From NCBI GenBank assembly GCA_902578265.1, contig CACHCA010000003.1, positions 62,001 to 126,000 on the forward strand: a stretch of DNA of 64,000 nt. Direction: 5' to 3'. Under the pieces are notes generated by a model that was given only the letters and a program-made list of their open reading frames with translations, did not search any database and was not told where the DNA came from. The position numbers were made by a program, and so were the translations under genes. Each line of letters starts with the position of its first letter. The stretch's first letter is position 1. Source of the stretch: an uncultured Pelagibacteraceae bacterium. Lineage in GTDB: Bacteria > Pseudomonadota > Alphaproteobacteria > Pelagibacterales > Pelagibacteraceae. Of this stretch, positions 8,607 through 19,029 are shown piece after piece.

Positions 8607-9938
8607 ATGACAATTTACGCCTTATCGTCTGGCCCAGGTGTGTCTGGGGTGGCTGTTATAAGAATTTCAGGCCCTGAGACTGTGAAAGCGCTCAAAAAAC
8701 TCACAAATAAAGAAATTCCAAAGCCAAGAGTGGCAACCCTTCGAAAAATAAACAATATCAACACTTCTGAGCTTATTGATGAAGGTATAATAATATGGTT
8801 TCCAGGCCCTGAGAGCTACACAGGAGAAGATATGGCGGAAATCCATGTGCATGGAGGGAAAGCAGTGGTTATCTCTGTTCAAAATGAAATTTCTAAAATT
8901 GAAAATTGTAGGTTAGCAGAGGCAGGGGAATTTACAAAGCTGGCTTTTCAAAATGGTAAAATAAATTTACTAAAAGCAGAGAGTATAGCTGATTTGATTT
9001 CTGCAGAAACTGAAATTCAGAGATTGCAAGCTGTAAAAATGATGAAAGGAAAATCCTCAAAAAAATTTAATGAGTTGAGAGAAAAATTATTAAAAATTTT
9101 GTCGTTTGTTGAGGCAAAAATAGATTTTCCCGAGGAGGATTTACCAGAAGAAAATTTAAAAAAGATAAAAGAGGATTCATCGAATGTTTTAAATGAGATT
9201 AAGAAAATTTTAAATGATCAAAAAGTTGGTGAGATAATTCGTGAAGGTTTTAAAATTGCAATTGTAGGTCCAACCAATGCCGGTAAGTCTAGTCTATTAA
9301 ATAATTTATCAAACAGGGAAGTTGCAATAGTCTCTGAAATTGCTGGTACGACAAGAGACGTCGTTGAAACACATTTAAACATAGATGGTTATCCAGTTAT
9401 CATTTCGGATACGGCAGGCATAAGAGACTCAAAAGATGAAATAGAAAAAAAAGGCATAAGGTTATCTCTTAAAAAAGCAGAAAATGCTGATTTGAAGTTA
9501 GTAGTAGTTGATGCCAAAAACATTGATTTAAGCGGTTTTTTGAATGATTTATTAAAAAAAGACGCGATTCTAGTTATTAACAAATCAGATCTGTTGAAAG
9601 AAAAATTAGATTCTGAAATTTCTAAATTTAATCATGTTTTAATTTCACTAAAAGACAATCTAAATATAGATAAATTAATTTCCAAAATAAAAAAACACTT
9701 AGAAAATAAATTTATATCAGAGGAAGATATCTTAATTACTAGAGAAAGGCATAGACAACATTTGATACAGTGTGTTGAACACTTAAAAAATTTTTCAGAC
9801 AAAAATGATAAAAAAGATTTTGATAAAGCTGCTGAGGATCTAAGGTTAGCTACAAGACAATTAGGTATGATTGTCGGTAAAGTCGATGTAGAAGAGATAT
9901 TAGGCAGTATTTTCAATGATTTTTGTATTGGAAAATAA
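8607..9938 (+). CDS. mnmE: tRNA modification GTPase MnmE (TrmE)
   Basis: 443 residues (E. coli 454). The N-terminal formyl-THF-binding domain is followed by a helical domain with an inserted GTPase: P-loop GPTNAGKSS at 221-229, DTAG at about 271 and NKSD at about 331. The C-terminal CIGK, which carries the conserved cysteine, ends the protein. With MnmG it installs 5-(carboxymethyl)aminomethyl groups at U34 of certain tRNAs. The start MTIYALSSGPG matches the family. Confidence 0.97.
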   Translation: MTIYALSSGPGVSGVAVIRISGPETVKALKKLTNKEIPKPRVATLRKINNINTSELIDEGIIIWFPGPESYTGEDMAEIHVHGGKAVVISVQNEISKIENCRLAEAGEFTKLAFQNGKINLLKAESIADLISAETEIQRLQAVKMMKGKSSKKFNELREKLLKILSFVEAKIDFPEEDLPEENLKKIKEDSSNVLNEIKKILNDQKVGEIIREGFKIAIVGPTNAGKSSLLNNLSNREVAIVSEIAGTTRDVVETHLNIDGYPVIISDTAGIRDSKDEIEKKGIRLSLKKAENADLKLVVVDAKNIDLSGFLNDLLKKDAILVINKSDLLKEKLDSEISKFNHVLISLKDNLNIDKLISKIKKHLENKFISEEDILITRERHRQHLIQCVEHLKNFSDKNDKKDFDKAAEDLRLATRQLGMIVGKVDVEEILGSIFNDFCIGK

Positions 9939-10056
9939 CAACGGTTTTACTGGGTTTTTTTGAAGTTTTTTTACTAATTTTCGTTGATAAACAACACTTT
10001 TTTAAGAAAAAAAACACAAATCTTGTAAATATTGTAATCGAATATAAATTTAGTCC
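9939..10056. other. mnmE-mnmG intergenic region with inverted repeats
   Basis: 118 bp between two co-directional partner genes. It holds the inverted repeat GTTG-ATAAA-CAAC (9983-9995), whose left part CGTTGATAA resembles the DnaA-box-like motifs near hemE, and a T6-AAG-A6 hairpin-like tract (9998-10012). No ORF was found. It may carry the mnmG promoter; no convincing -35/-10 pair was identified. Confidence 0.4.
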
Positions 10057-11928
10057 ATGAAAAAAGATTTCCAATTTGATGTAGTTGTTATCGGCGGCGG
10101 TCATGCTGGTTGTGAAGCTGCAACGGCCTCAGCAAGGCTTGGTGTAAATACCGCTTTGTTTACACATAACAAAAATACAATCGGAGAAATGTCATGCAAT
10201 CCAGCTATAGGTGGTTTAGGCAAAGGTCACCTAGTTAGAGAAATTGATGCTTTAGATGGTGTTATGGGAGAGGTAGCAGACAAGTCTGGAATACAATTTA
10301 GATTATTAAATAGAAGTAGAGGACCTGCAGTTAGAGGACCCCGAACTCAGTCTGATAGATCACTATATCGTAAATATATGCAAAAAAAACTTGTAAATTA
10401 CTGTAATTTAAGCATTTTTTCTGATCCTGTAATAAAGTTTATTTTTGAAAATAATCAAATAAATGGGTTTATAACACTCAAAGGTAACAAAGTGAGTTGT
10501 AAAAAGTTAATCTTAACAACAGGCACTTTTTTGAATGGTTTGATACATATAGGTGATGAACGAACTCCTGCTGGACGATTTAATGAAAAACCAAGTACAG
10601 GTTTAAGTGAACAATTAGAAAAGTATAATTTCAAAATTGGAAGATTAAAAACAGGCACACCTCCTAGATTAGACTCTAGAACAATTAATTTTGAAAATTT
10701 GGAAAAACAGTTTGCAGATGAAGATCCTTATTTTTTTTCCTTTCTGACCAAAAAGAATTTAAACAAGCAGGTTTCTTGTTCGATGACTTATACAAACGAA
10801 AAAGTTCATAAAATAATAGAAAAGAATTTATCTAAAAGTGCAATGTATTCCGGAAGCATACAAGGTGTTGGTCCTAGATATTGTCCGTCTATAGAGGACA
10901 AAATAGTAAAATTTGCAGATAAGACAAGACATCAAATATTTCTAGAGCCCGAGGGTCTAAATGATCATACTATTTACCCTAATGGCATATCTACATCTCT
11001 ACCCGAGGTTGTGCAATATGAAATACTCAATAATATCAATGGTTTAGAGAATGTAAAGGTAATTAGACCAGGATATGCTATTGAATATGATTATATTGAT
11101 CCGAGAGAGCTCTTTTTAACATTGGAGACAAAAAAAATAAAAAATCTTTATCTCGCTGGTCAAATAAATGGAACTACAGGTTATGAAGAAGCAGCTGCCC
11201 AAGGCCTTATAGCTGGAATTAATGCTGCTTTATCTTTAAAGAATATGGAACCTTTTATTTTAGACAGATCAGACGCATACATTGGCGTTATGATAGATGA
11301 CTTAGTCACTAAAGGTGTTGCTGAGCCTTATAGAATGTTCACATCGCGAGCAGAATATAGACTAAGTCTAAGGTCAGATAATGCAGATTTAAGGCTTACT
11401 CATAAAGGAATTAAAATTGGTTTAATAGCAAAAAATAGAAAACAACTATTTGAGGACAAATTTAATAAACTAAGAAAAATATCTCTTCAAATGTCTAATT
11501 TAAACATTTCACCCTCCAAAGCAGATAAATTTGGAATAAAAATAGCGAAAGATGGTGTTTTTAGATCAGCAGAGGAAATTCTTACCCAAAAAAGTGTTGA
11601 TATGACAAAAATAAGGAATATTTGGCCTGAAATCGCTGATTATGGGAATGAAATTGATGAGCAGATTGAGATAAACTCTCATTACAGAGGTTATTTAAAG
11701 AAACAAAAGGCCGATATTCTAGCTTTCAAACGAGATGAGAATTTAACAATACCAGATAATATTGATTATGATCAATTTTCAGGACTTTCTAATGAAGTAA
11801 AAGCTAAATTTAAAGAAATAAAGCCTAAAACCATGGGTCAGGCTTTAAGAATCGATGGAATCACTCCTGCAGCCGTATATATTTTGTTGTCACACGTCAA
11901 AAGAAAGTCTATTAAGCATATAGCTTAA
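10057..11928 (+). CDS. mnmG: tRNA uridine-5-carboxymethylaminomethyl modification enzyme MnmG (GidA)
   Basis: 623 residues (E. coli 629). The FAD-binding GGGHAGCE is at residues 13-20, and the family blocks [15 protein letters not shown] and [14 protein letters not shown] follow. MnmG uses FAD, NADH and a folate one-carbon unit with MnmE. The stop codon overlaps the rsmG start. The mnmG-rsmG-parA-parB order is ancient and found near many bacterial origins. Confidence 0.98.
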   Translation: MKKDFQFDVVVIGGGHAGCEAATASARLGVNTALFTHNKNTIGEMSCNPAIGGLGKGHLVREIDALDGVMGEVADKSGIQFRLLNRSRGPAVRGPRTQSDRSLYRKYMQKKLVNYCNLSIFSDPVIKFIFENNQINGFITLKGNKVSCKKLILTTGTFLNGLIHIGDERTPAGRFNEKPSTGLSEQLEKYNFKIGRLKTGTPPRLDSRTINFENLEKQFADEDPYFFSFLTKKNLNKQVSCSMTYTNEKVHKIIEKNLSKSAMYSGSIQGVGPRYCPSIEDKIVKFADKTRHQIFLEPEGLNDHTIYPNGISTSLPEVVQYEILNNINGLENVKVIRPGYAIEYDYIDPRELFLTLETKKIKNLYLAGQINGTTGYEEAAAQGLIAGINAALSLKNMEPFILDRSDAYIGVMIDDLVTKGVAEPYRMFTSRAEYRLSLRSDNADLRLTHKGIKIGLIAKNRKQLFEDKFNKLRKISLQMSNLNISPSKADKFGIKIAKDGVFRSAEEILTQKSVDMTKIRNIWPEIADYGNEIDEQIEINSHYRGYLKKQKADILAFKRDENLTIPDNIDYDQFSGLSNEVKAKFKEIKPKTMGQALRIDGITPAAVYILLSHVKRKSIKHIA

Positions 11929-12575
11929 TGGATAACTTAATTTTAAATTCTTATTCCAAAATTTCATATTTGAATGTTTCACGTGAAACTTGTAATGAGC
12001 TTGAGAGCTTAATTACAATGATACAGGAAAAAAATCAGAAAATTAACATTATAAGTAAAAAAATCTATGAAAAAGAGGCAATAAGAGAGCGCCATATAAT
12101 AGATAGTGCGCAAATCATTGATTTTATTGATTTAAATTGTAATACAACCTCTGATTTAGGCACTGGGGGTGGAATGCCTGGATTAATAGTGGCCATAGTG
12201 ATGAAAAAAATTAAAAATGAAATGAAAGTGAACCTTTATGAAAAAAGCTACCACAAATGTGTTTTCCTGAGAGAGGTTTCAAAAAAATTAAATTTAAATA
12301 CAGAAATAATTCAGAAAGATATTTTTTCTCTTAAAAACATTGAAACTGGAACAATAATGTCCAGGGCTTTTAAGCCAATGCCAGTCATTTTAAACTTGGT
12401 AAATGAAAATTTTAAAAAATACAAAAATATTATTTTTTTTATGGGAAATAGTGGAAGAAAAATTCTTAATGAAACACTTCAAGAGTGGGATTTGGATTAT
12501 GAAGAAAAAAAAAGTTTAACGTGTAACGACTCATTTATATTAAACATCAAAAAAATTAAAAAAAAGATTTCATGA
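11928..12575 (+). CDS. rsmG: 16S rRNA (guanine-527-N7)-methyltransferase RsmG (GidB)
   Basis: 215 residues (E. coli 207). The SAM-binding motif SDLGTGGGMPGL is near residue 75. RsmG methylates G527 of 16S rRNA. The start overlaps the mnmG stop and the end overlaps the parA start by 4 bp. The coding sequence contains a perfect GTTTCACGTGAAAC palindrome near codons 17-21 (peptide VSRET), annotated separately as parS; it lies in the N-terminal part, before the catalytic domain. Confidence 0.95.
   Translation: MDNLILNSYSKISYLNVSRETCNELESLITMIQEKNQKINIISKKIYEKEAIRERHIIDSAQIIDFIDLNCNTTSDLGTGGGMPGLIVAIVMKKIKNEMKVNLYEKSYHKCVFLREVSKKLNLNTEIIQKDIFSLKNIETGTIMSRAFKPMPVILNLVNENFKKYKNIIFFMGNSGRKILNETLQEWDLDYEEKKSLTCNDSFILNIKKIKKKIS
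11975..11990. other. parS: parS-like centromere site inside rsmG
   Basis: TGTTTCACGTGAAACT matches the conserved bacterial parS consensus TGTTTCACGTGAAACA at 15 of 16 positions and contains the full 14-bp palindrome at 11976-11989. ParB binds this site and spreads; ParA then moves the origin region. The parA and parB genes begin 0.6 and 1.4 kb downstream, and the presumed origin is 7.2 kb upstream. I found no second full copy in the window. Confidence 0.9.
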
Positions 12576-13366
12576 AAATAATTTCAATTATAAATCAAAA
12601 GGGTGGAGTTGGTAAAACAACAACTGTAATTAATTTAGCTTCGGCGTTATCTCAACTTGGTAAAAAAATTTTAGTAATCGATCTAGACCCCCAGGGAAAT
12701 GCTACCACAGGATTAGGATTATCGAACACCTCTAAATCCGATCAGACAATTTATGGAATTCTCAATGGCACAATGTCAATTTCAAACGTAATTAAAAAAA
12801 CAGACTTTCAAAATCTTGATTTAATATCATCCAATGTAGATCTATCCGGATTAGAGGTTGAGACGGCTGGTGACAGCGACAGAGCCTTTATACTTAAGGC
12901 TAAATTAACCGCGTATTTAAATGATTCTAGAGGATTGTATGATTATATTCTCATAGATTGCCCTCCTTCTTTGAGTCTTCTAACTGTAATGGCTTTGGTA
13001 TCATCCAACTCACTGCTTGTGCCACTACAAACAGAATTTTTTGCATTAGAGGGACTTACACAGCTAATGAAGACGATTGAAAGAGTTAAAGCAAATTTAA
13101 ATCCTGAATTAGAAATTCAGGGTATACTTTTAACTATGTATGACCGAAGAAACAAACTTTCATCGCAGGTTGAACAAGAAGCGAGAGATTATTTCAAAGA
13201 CAAAGTTTATCAAACAGTAATACCCCGAAATGTAAGACTATCAGAGGCACCATCTCATGGTATTCCAGTATTGATTTATGACAAGAATTGTCCAGGAAGT
13301 AAGTCATATTACAATTTTACAGACGAGTTCATGGCACAAGAAAATAAGGTTGGGAGCGCAGCGTAA
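12572..13366 (+). CDS. parA: Chromosome-partitioning ATPase ParA
   Basis: 264 residues (Caulobacter ParA 267). The deviant Walker A KGGVGKTTT is at residues 10-18, with the upstream signature lysine of the ParA/MinD class, and Walker B-like DYILIDCPPSL lies near residue 128. It dimerises on DNA with ATP, and ParB-parS complexes stimulate its hydrolysis to drive origin segregation. It overlaps rsmG by 4 bp and shares one base with parB. Confidence 0.97.
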   Translation: MKIISIINQKGGVGKTTTVINLASALSQLGKKILVIDLDPQGNATTGLGLSNTSKSDQTIYGILNGTMSISNVIKKTDFQNLDLISSNVDLSGLEVETAGDSDRAFILKAKLTAYLNDSRGLYDYILIDCPPSLSLLTVMALVSSNSLLVPLQTEFFALEGLTQLMKTIERVKANLNPELEIQGILLTMYDRRNKLSSQVEQEARDYFKDKVYQTVIPRNVRLSEAPSHGIPVLIYDKNCPGSKSYYNFTDEFMAQENKVGSAA

Positions 13367-14208
13367 TGAATAAAATAAAAAAAGGGCTTGGTAGAGGATT
13401 ATCATCCTTAATCGGTGAAACTAAAGTTGAGAATAAAACAAATAACTTAAGTTTAGCCGACATAGTCCCTAATAAATATCAACCAAGAAAAAATTTTGAT
13501 GAAGAAAACTTAAATGATTTAGTTAATTCAATAAAAGAACGTGGTGTTATTCAGCCAATTATAGTTAGAAAATCTAACACAAACAATTCTAAATATGAGA
13601 TTATAGCTGGAGAAAGAAGATGGTTGGCTGCACAAAAAGCTGGATTACATGATATTCCAGTAGTTGTAACAGATGCTGATGATCTAAAATCTTTAGAATT
13701 TGCGATTGTCGAAAATGTTCAGAGGCATGATCTAAATCCCTTAGAGGAAGCACAAGGTTATAAAAGATTGATAGATGAATTTGCATATGATCAAGATAAA
13801 GTATCAAAATTTATAGGTAAGAGCAGAAGCTATATTTCTAACTCATTAAGATTACTTAATTTACCCAAAGAAGTTCTTGATTTTGTAGAACAAAAAAAAA
13901 TCACTGCTGGTCATGCGAAGATTTTAGTAGGGCTTGATAATGCTGTATTTCTAGCAAATAAATTTATTGAAAAAAAATTATCTGTTAGACAAGCAGAAAA
14001 TTTAGTTAAAATATTTAGAAAAACTAAAAGAAGCACCTTCACTAAAGTGGATTCAAATATCAGAGATTTAGAAAAGTCTATATCTGATAAAATTGGACTT
14101 AGTGTTTCTATTAAAAACAACAAAAACAACAAAGGTACTATATCATTCTATTACAAAGAGCTTGATCAATTAAACAAGATAATTGATATTATTAAGTCTG
14201 GATATTAG
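13366..14208 (+). CDS. parB: Chromosome-partitioning protein ParB
   Basis: 280 residues. The N-terminal LGRGLSSLIG (ParA-interacting) is followed by the ParB/Srx-like CTPase domain with GERRWLAAQKAG and ENVQRHDLNPLEEA, a helix-turn-helix for parS (VSKFIGKSRSYISNSLRLL) and a C-terminal dimerisation domain. It binds parS, for which a site lies in rsmG. The 3' end overlaps the convergent holA gene by 17 bp. Confidence 0.97.
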   Translation: MNKIKKGLGRGLSSLIGETKVENKTNNLSLADIVPNKYQPRKNFDEENLNDLVNSIKERGVIQPIIVRKSNTNNSKYEIIAGERRWLAAQKAGLHDIPVVVTDADDLKSLEFAIVENVQRHDLNPLEEAQGYKRLIDEFAYDQDKVSKFIGKSRSYISNSLRLLNLPKEVLDFVEQKKITAGHAKILVGLDNAVFLANKFIEKKLSVRQAENLVKIFRKTKRSTFTKVDSNIRDLEKSISDKIGLSVSIKNNKNNKGTISFYYKELDQLNKIIDIIKSGY

Positions 14209-15190
14209 TTTCTTTAAATTTATCCAAAATCATATTGTTAATGATTTGATTAGAAATCTGAGGATTTTTTTTAATCAAACTCTCAGTATTGTTTAGATCT
14301 TCAATAAAACTCTCAATATCATTTAATTCCCATATTTTGATTTGTTGCTTAATTATATTTTTATCCTTCCAGAATATTGGAGGTTTAAATGAGTTAATTA
14401 TCTGATCAATGTTACTATCTTGTTTTAAATTTAATCTTAACTTTCTTAATCTTTTTAACTTATTTAAAAAAGTTCTTAAAATTAAAATATTATCCTCGCT
14501 TGATGGAATGTTTTCATTGAGAATATTTAAAGTTTTTTTTCTATTTTTACAAAGGCAATTATCAACTAATTCACTAGCGCTGTAATTTTCAGATAAGTTT
14601 GTTAATTTTAAAATATCACTTAATTCAATTTTTCTTTTTCCTTCACAAAAATTTATTATCTTTATCAATTCATTTTTGAGATTTATTCTATCTCCCATCG
14701 ATCTTTCAATTATTATATTTAAATTTTCTTGAGATAGATTTATTCTATTTTCTTTTAGTATTTTTTTTGCGATCGATATTAGTGTTTGTGGTGTGTCCTC
14801 ATAAAAAGGAACGACCACAAGATTTTTTTCTTTTTCAAAAAAATTTCTAATTTTAGATTTTTTATCTAATTTTTTTGCCAACAAAATTATTATTACATCT
14901 TCAATTTTAGTCTCTAAATTTTCTTGAATTAAACTTAGTATTTTGTCTGTAACATCAGAAATTATTATTAATTTTTCTTTTTCAAAAAAAGATTTTGAAT
15001 ACAAACTTTCTAAAAAAATTTTGGTATCAGCAAGTATGTCTTTTTCTGAGTATTTATAGGTATTTTCTTCAGTAAAATTGTTAAAGTTATTTTTAATTGT
15101 ATCAAATTTTTGTCCTTCATTTTCACCATAAAATAAATAATAATTTATCTTGTTTTTAAATTTTGCTAATTCATAAAATTTAGAGTTCAT
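14192..15190 (-). CDS. holA: DNA polymerase III delta subunit
   Basis: 332 residues (E. coli HolA 343). The N-terminal NYYLFYGENEGQKFDTI and the later region LKNELIKIINFCEGKRKIELSDI match the delta-subunit AAA+ fold, which lacks a working ATPase site and opens the beta clamp within the clamp loader. The sequence is highly diverged and lysine/asparagine-rich, so recognition also relies on leuS-lptE-holA synteny. It overlaps lptE by 11 bp and converges with parB. Confidence 0.88.
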   Translation of the reverse strand: MNSKFYELAKFKNKINYYLFYGENEGQKFDTIKNNFNNFTEENTYKYSEKDILADTKIFLESLYSKSFFEKEKLIIISDVTDKILSLIQENLETKIEDVIIILLAKKLDKKSKIRNFFEKEKNLVVVPFYEDTPQTLISIAKKILKENRINLSQENLNIIIERSMGDRINLKNELIKIINFCEGKRKIELSDILKLTNLSENYSASELVDNCLCKNRKKTLNILNENIPSSEDNILILRTFLNKLKRLRKLRLNLKQDSNIDQIINSFKPPIFWKDKNIIKQQIKIWELNDIESFIEDLNNTESLIKKNPQISNQIINNMILDKFKETNIQT

Positions 15191-15647
15191 TTCTTATTAC
15201 ATTAAGGTAAATATTTATATCTTGTAAAATTTGTGAAATCATATTCTTCTCTAAATTTAACTTATATTGACTCAATTCGAATTTGTTATTCATTGAATTG
15301 TACGTTGTTTCCTTTACAAATTTCTTCGAAAAAATTTTATTATTTTCCTTACTTTCTAAATTAAAATCTACCTCTATTAGCATTTTGTATGTGGATATAT
15401 TTCCCTTCTTGTCTTTTGATGCAATGCTATCTTTTTTTGAGCTAATAAAGTTGAGGTCATAAATATTGTCTGATTTATTATTTTTTAATCTTTCAATACC
15501 TCTAGTTATAGATCTCCCTAGTTTTTTATCACCTGAATAATTGATTATATCTAGTCTAATTTTTGAGTTTTGATCTGTTTGATAAATAGGCGTATACCCG
15601 CAGCTAAGTAAAAAAAAGAAAATTAATAAGTATTTTAAGTTTTTCAT
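15180..15647 (-). CDS. lptE: LPS-assembly lipoprotein LptE
   Basis: 155 residues. A short signal peptide ends in the lipobox LLSC (Cys16), followed by GYTPIY, the usual LptE start. LptE plugs the LptD barrel in the outer membrane and helps insert LPS. Sequence conservation is weak; assignment rests on the lipobox, the CGYTPIY motif, length and the leuS-lptE-holA order seen in alpha- and gammaproteobacteria. It shares one base with leuS upstream. Confidence 0.85.
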   Translation of the reverse strand: MKNLKYLLIFFFLLSCGYTPIYQTDQNSKIRLDIINYSGDKKLGRSITRGIERLKNNKSDNIYDLNFISSKKDSIASKDKKGNISTYKMLIEVDFNLESKENNKIFSKKFVKETTYNSMNNKFELSQYKLNLEKNMISQILQDINIYLNVIRNEL

Positions 15648-18190
15648 TATTCTTTAATAATAAAGTTAATTAATTTATTTTCTACATATATTGTTTTAAT
15701 AATCTCTTTATTATTCAGATATTTTTTTATCTGTGGATCATTTTTGATATCTTTTACCAAAGTCTCTTTATCCAAATCTTTGCTTACATGAAATACTTTT
15801 CTTTTCCTCCCGTTTACTTGAGTAACTATATTAATAACCTCCTCTTCTAAATATTTTTTATTTACTTTAGGCCACCTAATTTCACTTACTTTTTGCTTTA
15901 ATTTTTCAAGACATTCATTTGAGAAATGAGGTAATATTGGATTAATTACTTTTAATATATTTGTGTAATTTTCATAAAAATTAATACCCCAGTCCTTTTT
16001 GTTAGTTTGCTGACTGTAAAAAGTATAGATTTTATGTATTGAAGCAATAACCACATTAAAGCCAAATCTATCTAGATCTTTTTCAAGTTTTTCAATTATT
16101 TGATTGTTAAATTTTTCTAAATCTTCATCAAAAATAGAAAACTTATTCTGGTTTTCAAGTATCTTTTTGTTAAGTATCCAAAATTTTTGTAAAAATTTAA
16201 AAGACGCACTAATTCCAGTTTCGGACCACTGTATATCTTTTTCAGGAGGGCTATCTGATAATATAAATAATCTTACTGCGTCTGCGCCATACATTTTTAT
16301 TATTTTTTCAGGGTCAATAGTGTTTTTTTTTGATTTTGACATTGACTCTGAAGGACCAACAATAACTTTTTTTGAAGGGTTGTTATTTAGATAAAAATTT
16401 TTGCCATCTTTGGTGAAAACATCTTCTGGGAAAAGCCAGTTGTTATTTTCATCTTTGTAAGTCTCATGACAAACCATACCTTGAGTAAATAAACCTTTAA
16501 AAGGCTCTTGAAGTCTTGTCTTTTTATTATTTAAGCTAATAGCTTTCATAAAAAAGCGTGAGTATAAAAGATGTAATATAGCATGCTCAACACCGCCAAT
16601 ATATTGATCAACCGGCATCCAATAATCAATATCATCAATATCAAATGGCTCATTTTTAACTTTCGCTGAGCAAAATCTTAAAAAGTACCAGGATGAGTCA
16701 ACAAATGTGTCCAGGGTATCTGTTTCTCTAACACATTTTTTTCCATTAATAGTTATTTGTTTCCATTCTTGCTGAGCACTAAGCGGGTTCCCGTTAGTAT
16801 TTAAATCAATGTTACTTGGAAGTTTTACAGGCAAATCTTTCTCAGGGATTTTTATAACATTGTGGTTTTCATCGTATGCAATTGGTATAGGACAGCCCCA
16901 ATATCTTTGTCTTGAAATACCCCAATCTTTTAATCTAAAGTTTGTTTTTCTTTTTCCTAAATTTTTTTTCTCTAAAATTTTAATTGTTTCTTCTATAGAT
17001 TTTTCGGGCACTTTTAAGCCATTTAAAAATTCTGAATTAATTATTACTCCAGGTCCAGTGTAGGCTTCCTCATCTACTTTAAATTCATCTGTTTCATTAT
17101 CAGGTTTAACAACAGTTTTTATCTCAAGATTATATTTCATTGCAAAGTCGAAATCTCGCTGATCATGCGCCGGACATCCAAAAACAGCTCCAAATCCATA
17201 ATCCATCAAGACAAAATTTGCAAAATATACAGGAACTTCAGACTTATTATCCAACGGGTTTATCGCTGTTAGCTCAGTTTTGAAACCAATTTTAGTTGCC
17301 TGGGCAATAGATTCTTCAGTAGTTCCAGTTTTGGAACACTCATTTTTAAATTCAATAAAATCTTTTTTAGTTTCATAGTATTTTGATAGGGGATGATCAA
17401 CTGATAATGCTAAAAAAGAAAAACCAAATAATGTATCTGGTCTTGTAGTATAACATTTAATAGATTTGATATCCTTAGAACCTTCAACCTTAAAATCTAT
17501 CTCACAACCAAAAGATTTCCCAATCCAGTTTTTTTGCATTGTTTTTACTTTTACTGGCCAATTATCAAGATTATCTAAATCTTTTAAGAGATTTTCAGAA
17601 AAATGTGAGATCTTAAAAAACCACTGATTTAATTTTTTTCTCTCTACTACAGCTCCTGACCTCCAACCTTTACCATCAATAACTTGTTCATTAGCTAAAA
17701 CTGTTTTATCTATTGGGTCCCAATTAACATAACTTTCTTTTCTGTAAACAAGACCTTTGTCGTAAAGATCTAAAAATATTTTTTGTTGGTGTTTGTAATA
17801 TTCAGGTGAACATGTTGATATTTCTCTTTCCCAATCAATTGATAACCCAAGCATCTTTAATTGATTTTTCATTGTCTGAATATTTTTTTCAGTCCAGTCT
17901 TTTGGATTAAGATTATTTTGTTTAGCAGCATTTTCAGCTGGTAGTCCGAACGAATCCCATCCCATAGGGTGAAGCACATTATAACCTTTTAAAGTTTTGT
18001 ATCTGGACAACACATCACCTAATGCATAATTTCTTACATGGCCCATGTGAATTTTTCCAGATGGATATGGAAACATTTCTAAACAATAGAATTTTTCTTT
18101 ATCTTTATCTTTATTTGATTTGAAGGTTTTATTCTCGAGCCAATATTTTTGCCACTTTTCCTCTACAAGCTTAAAATTATATCGTTCCAC
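15647..18190 (-). CDS. leuS: Leucyl-tRNA synthetase
   Basis: 847 residues (E. coli 860). The class I signature HMGHVRNY (HIGH equivalent) is near residue 50 and MSKSKKN (KMSKS) near 620; the editing (CP1) domain contains TTRPDTLFG near 230, whose threonine-rich motif contacts mischarged tRNA. It charges tRNA-Leu. The gene begins the leuS-lptE-holA operon and follows a DUF3576 lipoprotein gene 33 bp upstream. Confidence 0.98.
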   Translation of the reverse strand: MERYNFKLVEEKWQKYWLENKTFKSNKDKDKEKFYCLEMFPYPSGKIHMGHVRNYALGDVLSRYKTLKGYNVLHPMGWDSFGLPAENAAKQNNLNPKDWTEKNIQTMKNQLKMLGLSIDWEREISTCSPEYYKHQQKIFLDLYDKGLVYRKESYVNWDPIDKTVLANEQVIDGKGWRSGAVVERKKLNQWFFKISHFSENLLKDLDNLDNWPVKVKTMQKNWIGKSFGCEIDFKVEGSKDIKSIKCYTTRPDTLFGFSFLALSVDHPLSKYYETKKDFIEFKNECSKTGTTEESIAQATKIGFKTELTAINPLDNKSEVPVYFANFVLMDYGFGAVFGCPAHDQRDFDFAMKYNLEIKTVVKPDNETDEFKVDEEAYTGPGVIINSEFLNGLKVPEKSIEETIKILEKKNLGKRKTNFRLKDWGISRQRYWGCPIPIAYDENHNVIKIPEKDLPVKLPSNIDLNTNGNPLSAQQEWKQITINGKKCVRETDTLDTFVDSSWYFLRFCSAKVKNEPFDIDDIDYWMPVDQYIGGVEHAILHLLYSRFFMKAISLNNKKTRLQEPFKGLFTQGMVCHETYKDENNNWLFPEDVFTKDGKNFYLNNNPSKKVIVGPSESMSKSKKNTIDPEKIIKMYGADAVRLFILSDSPPEKDIQWSETGISASFKFLQKFWILNKKILENQNKFSIFDEDLEKFNNQIIEKLEKDLDRFGFNVVIASIHKIYTFYSQQTNKKDWGINFYENYTNILKVINPILPHFSNECLEKLKQKVSEIRWPKVNKKYLEEEVINIVTQVNGRKRKVFHVSKDLDKETLVKDIKNDPQIKKYLNNKEIIKTIYVENKLINFIIKE

Positions 18191-18223
18191 AATTGATATG
18201 AATCAAGTTAATCGTTTTTATTT

Positions 18224-18811
18224 TTAATCTTTTTTTCTACCCTTACCTGATTTCATTTGACCCATAGGATAGGGATTTTCTTTCTTTCTTTTTTCAAGTA
18301 TCTTTCTTTGATACATTGAAGCTTTTTTAAGAATATTTAAATTCAAGTCAGCAACCAAATCATTGTTGTTTTTGCTTATGGAGCAATTAGTTAGATTTTG
18401 TGAACATTTTTTTAAAAAAACATCTATGTCTAGAGCATCTGATCTTATTTCATTAGTCAAAAATCTTACTGAGATTTTGACTGACTCGTTCGGTGTATTG
18501 TTTTCACTGTACCAATCTGTAATTACAATGCCACCACTATAGTTTGCTGAAACTAATGGCATAAAATCCAAAGTATCTAGTGTTGCTTGCCACAATGGGT
18601 TAGAGCTTGCAAAATCATAAGTGGTACCACTCCCTTTTCCATCGAAGAGTCTAAATCCTTTTCCTTCCTCAATATTCTTTTTAACTCTTTCTCTTGGATC
18701 AGGCGGAAAATCTTTAGCACTTACTTTTCTCGGTTTTAAAGCATTACAAGCAGACTGAGTTAAGAGAATAATTACTGAGAAAAAAATTATAATGTTGCGT
18801 GAAGTAATCAT
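18224..18811 (-). CDS. DUF3576 domain lipoprotein
   Basis: 195 residues. An N-terminal hydrophobic segment ends at QSAC (Cys22), an imperfect lipobox. The core, from about residue 60 (GTTYDFASSNPLWQATLDTLDFMPL) through YSGGIVITDWY, is the DUF3576 signature, a family common in alphaproteobacteria and often next to leuS. Its function is unknown; the position before leuS-lptE suggests, but does not show, a role at the outer membrane. The C-terminus is lysine-rich and disordered. Confidence 0.85.
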   Translation of the reverse strand: MITSRNIIIFFSVIILLTQSACNALKPRKVSAKDFPPDPRERVKKNIEEGKGFRLFDGKGSGTTYDFASSNPLWQATLDTLDFMPLVSANYSGGIVITDWYSENNTPNESVKISVRFLTNEIRSDALDIDVFLKKCSQNLTNCSISKNNNDLVADLNLNILKKASMYQRKILEKRKKENPYPMGQMKSGKGRKKD

Positions 18812-18999
18812 ATTAATCTGCTATATTTAGTTATTAGCACAAAATAATTAGTTTAAAATTAGAATATATGTAAACTTCAAAAAATGCCCATTTTACTTGA
18901 AAAAAAGTGATGTAAAAATACCACACTAAAATTATTTATTTGATCAAATTGCAATATTTTCTAAGAAAAAAAGGTTTTTTTGCTAAAAATGTCCTTGTT

Positions 19000-19022
19000 T
19001 ATAATTAATTATAAAAAAGGAG
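19000..19022 (+). promoter_or_regulatory. Porin -10 element and strong Shine-Dalgarno
   Basis: A perfect TATAAT (19000-19005) lies 24 bp before AAGGAG (19017-19022), itself 7 bp before the porin ATG. No good -35 at 17-bp spacing was found (a T-rich tract occupies it). If TATAAT is the true -10, the leader would be only about 20 nt. Most genes here lack so clear a ribosome site, which fits very high porin expression. Confidence 0.55.
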
Positions 19023-19029
19023 TAAATTT

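Noticed and set aside
18870-18999. Regulatory RNA or small ORF upstream of the porin
   Set aside because: Only short A/T hairpins and no coding frame or known motif could be supported.
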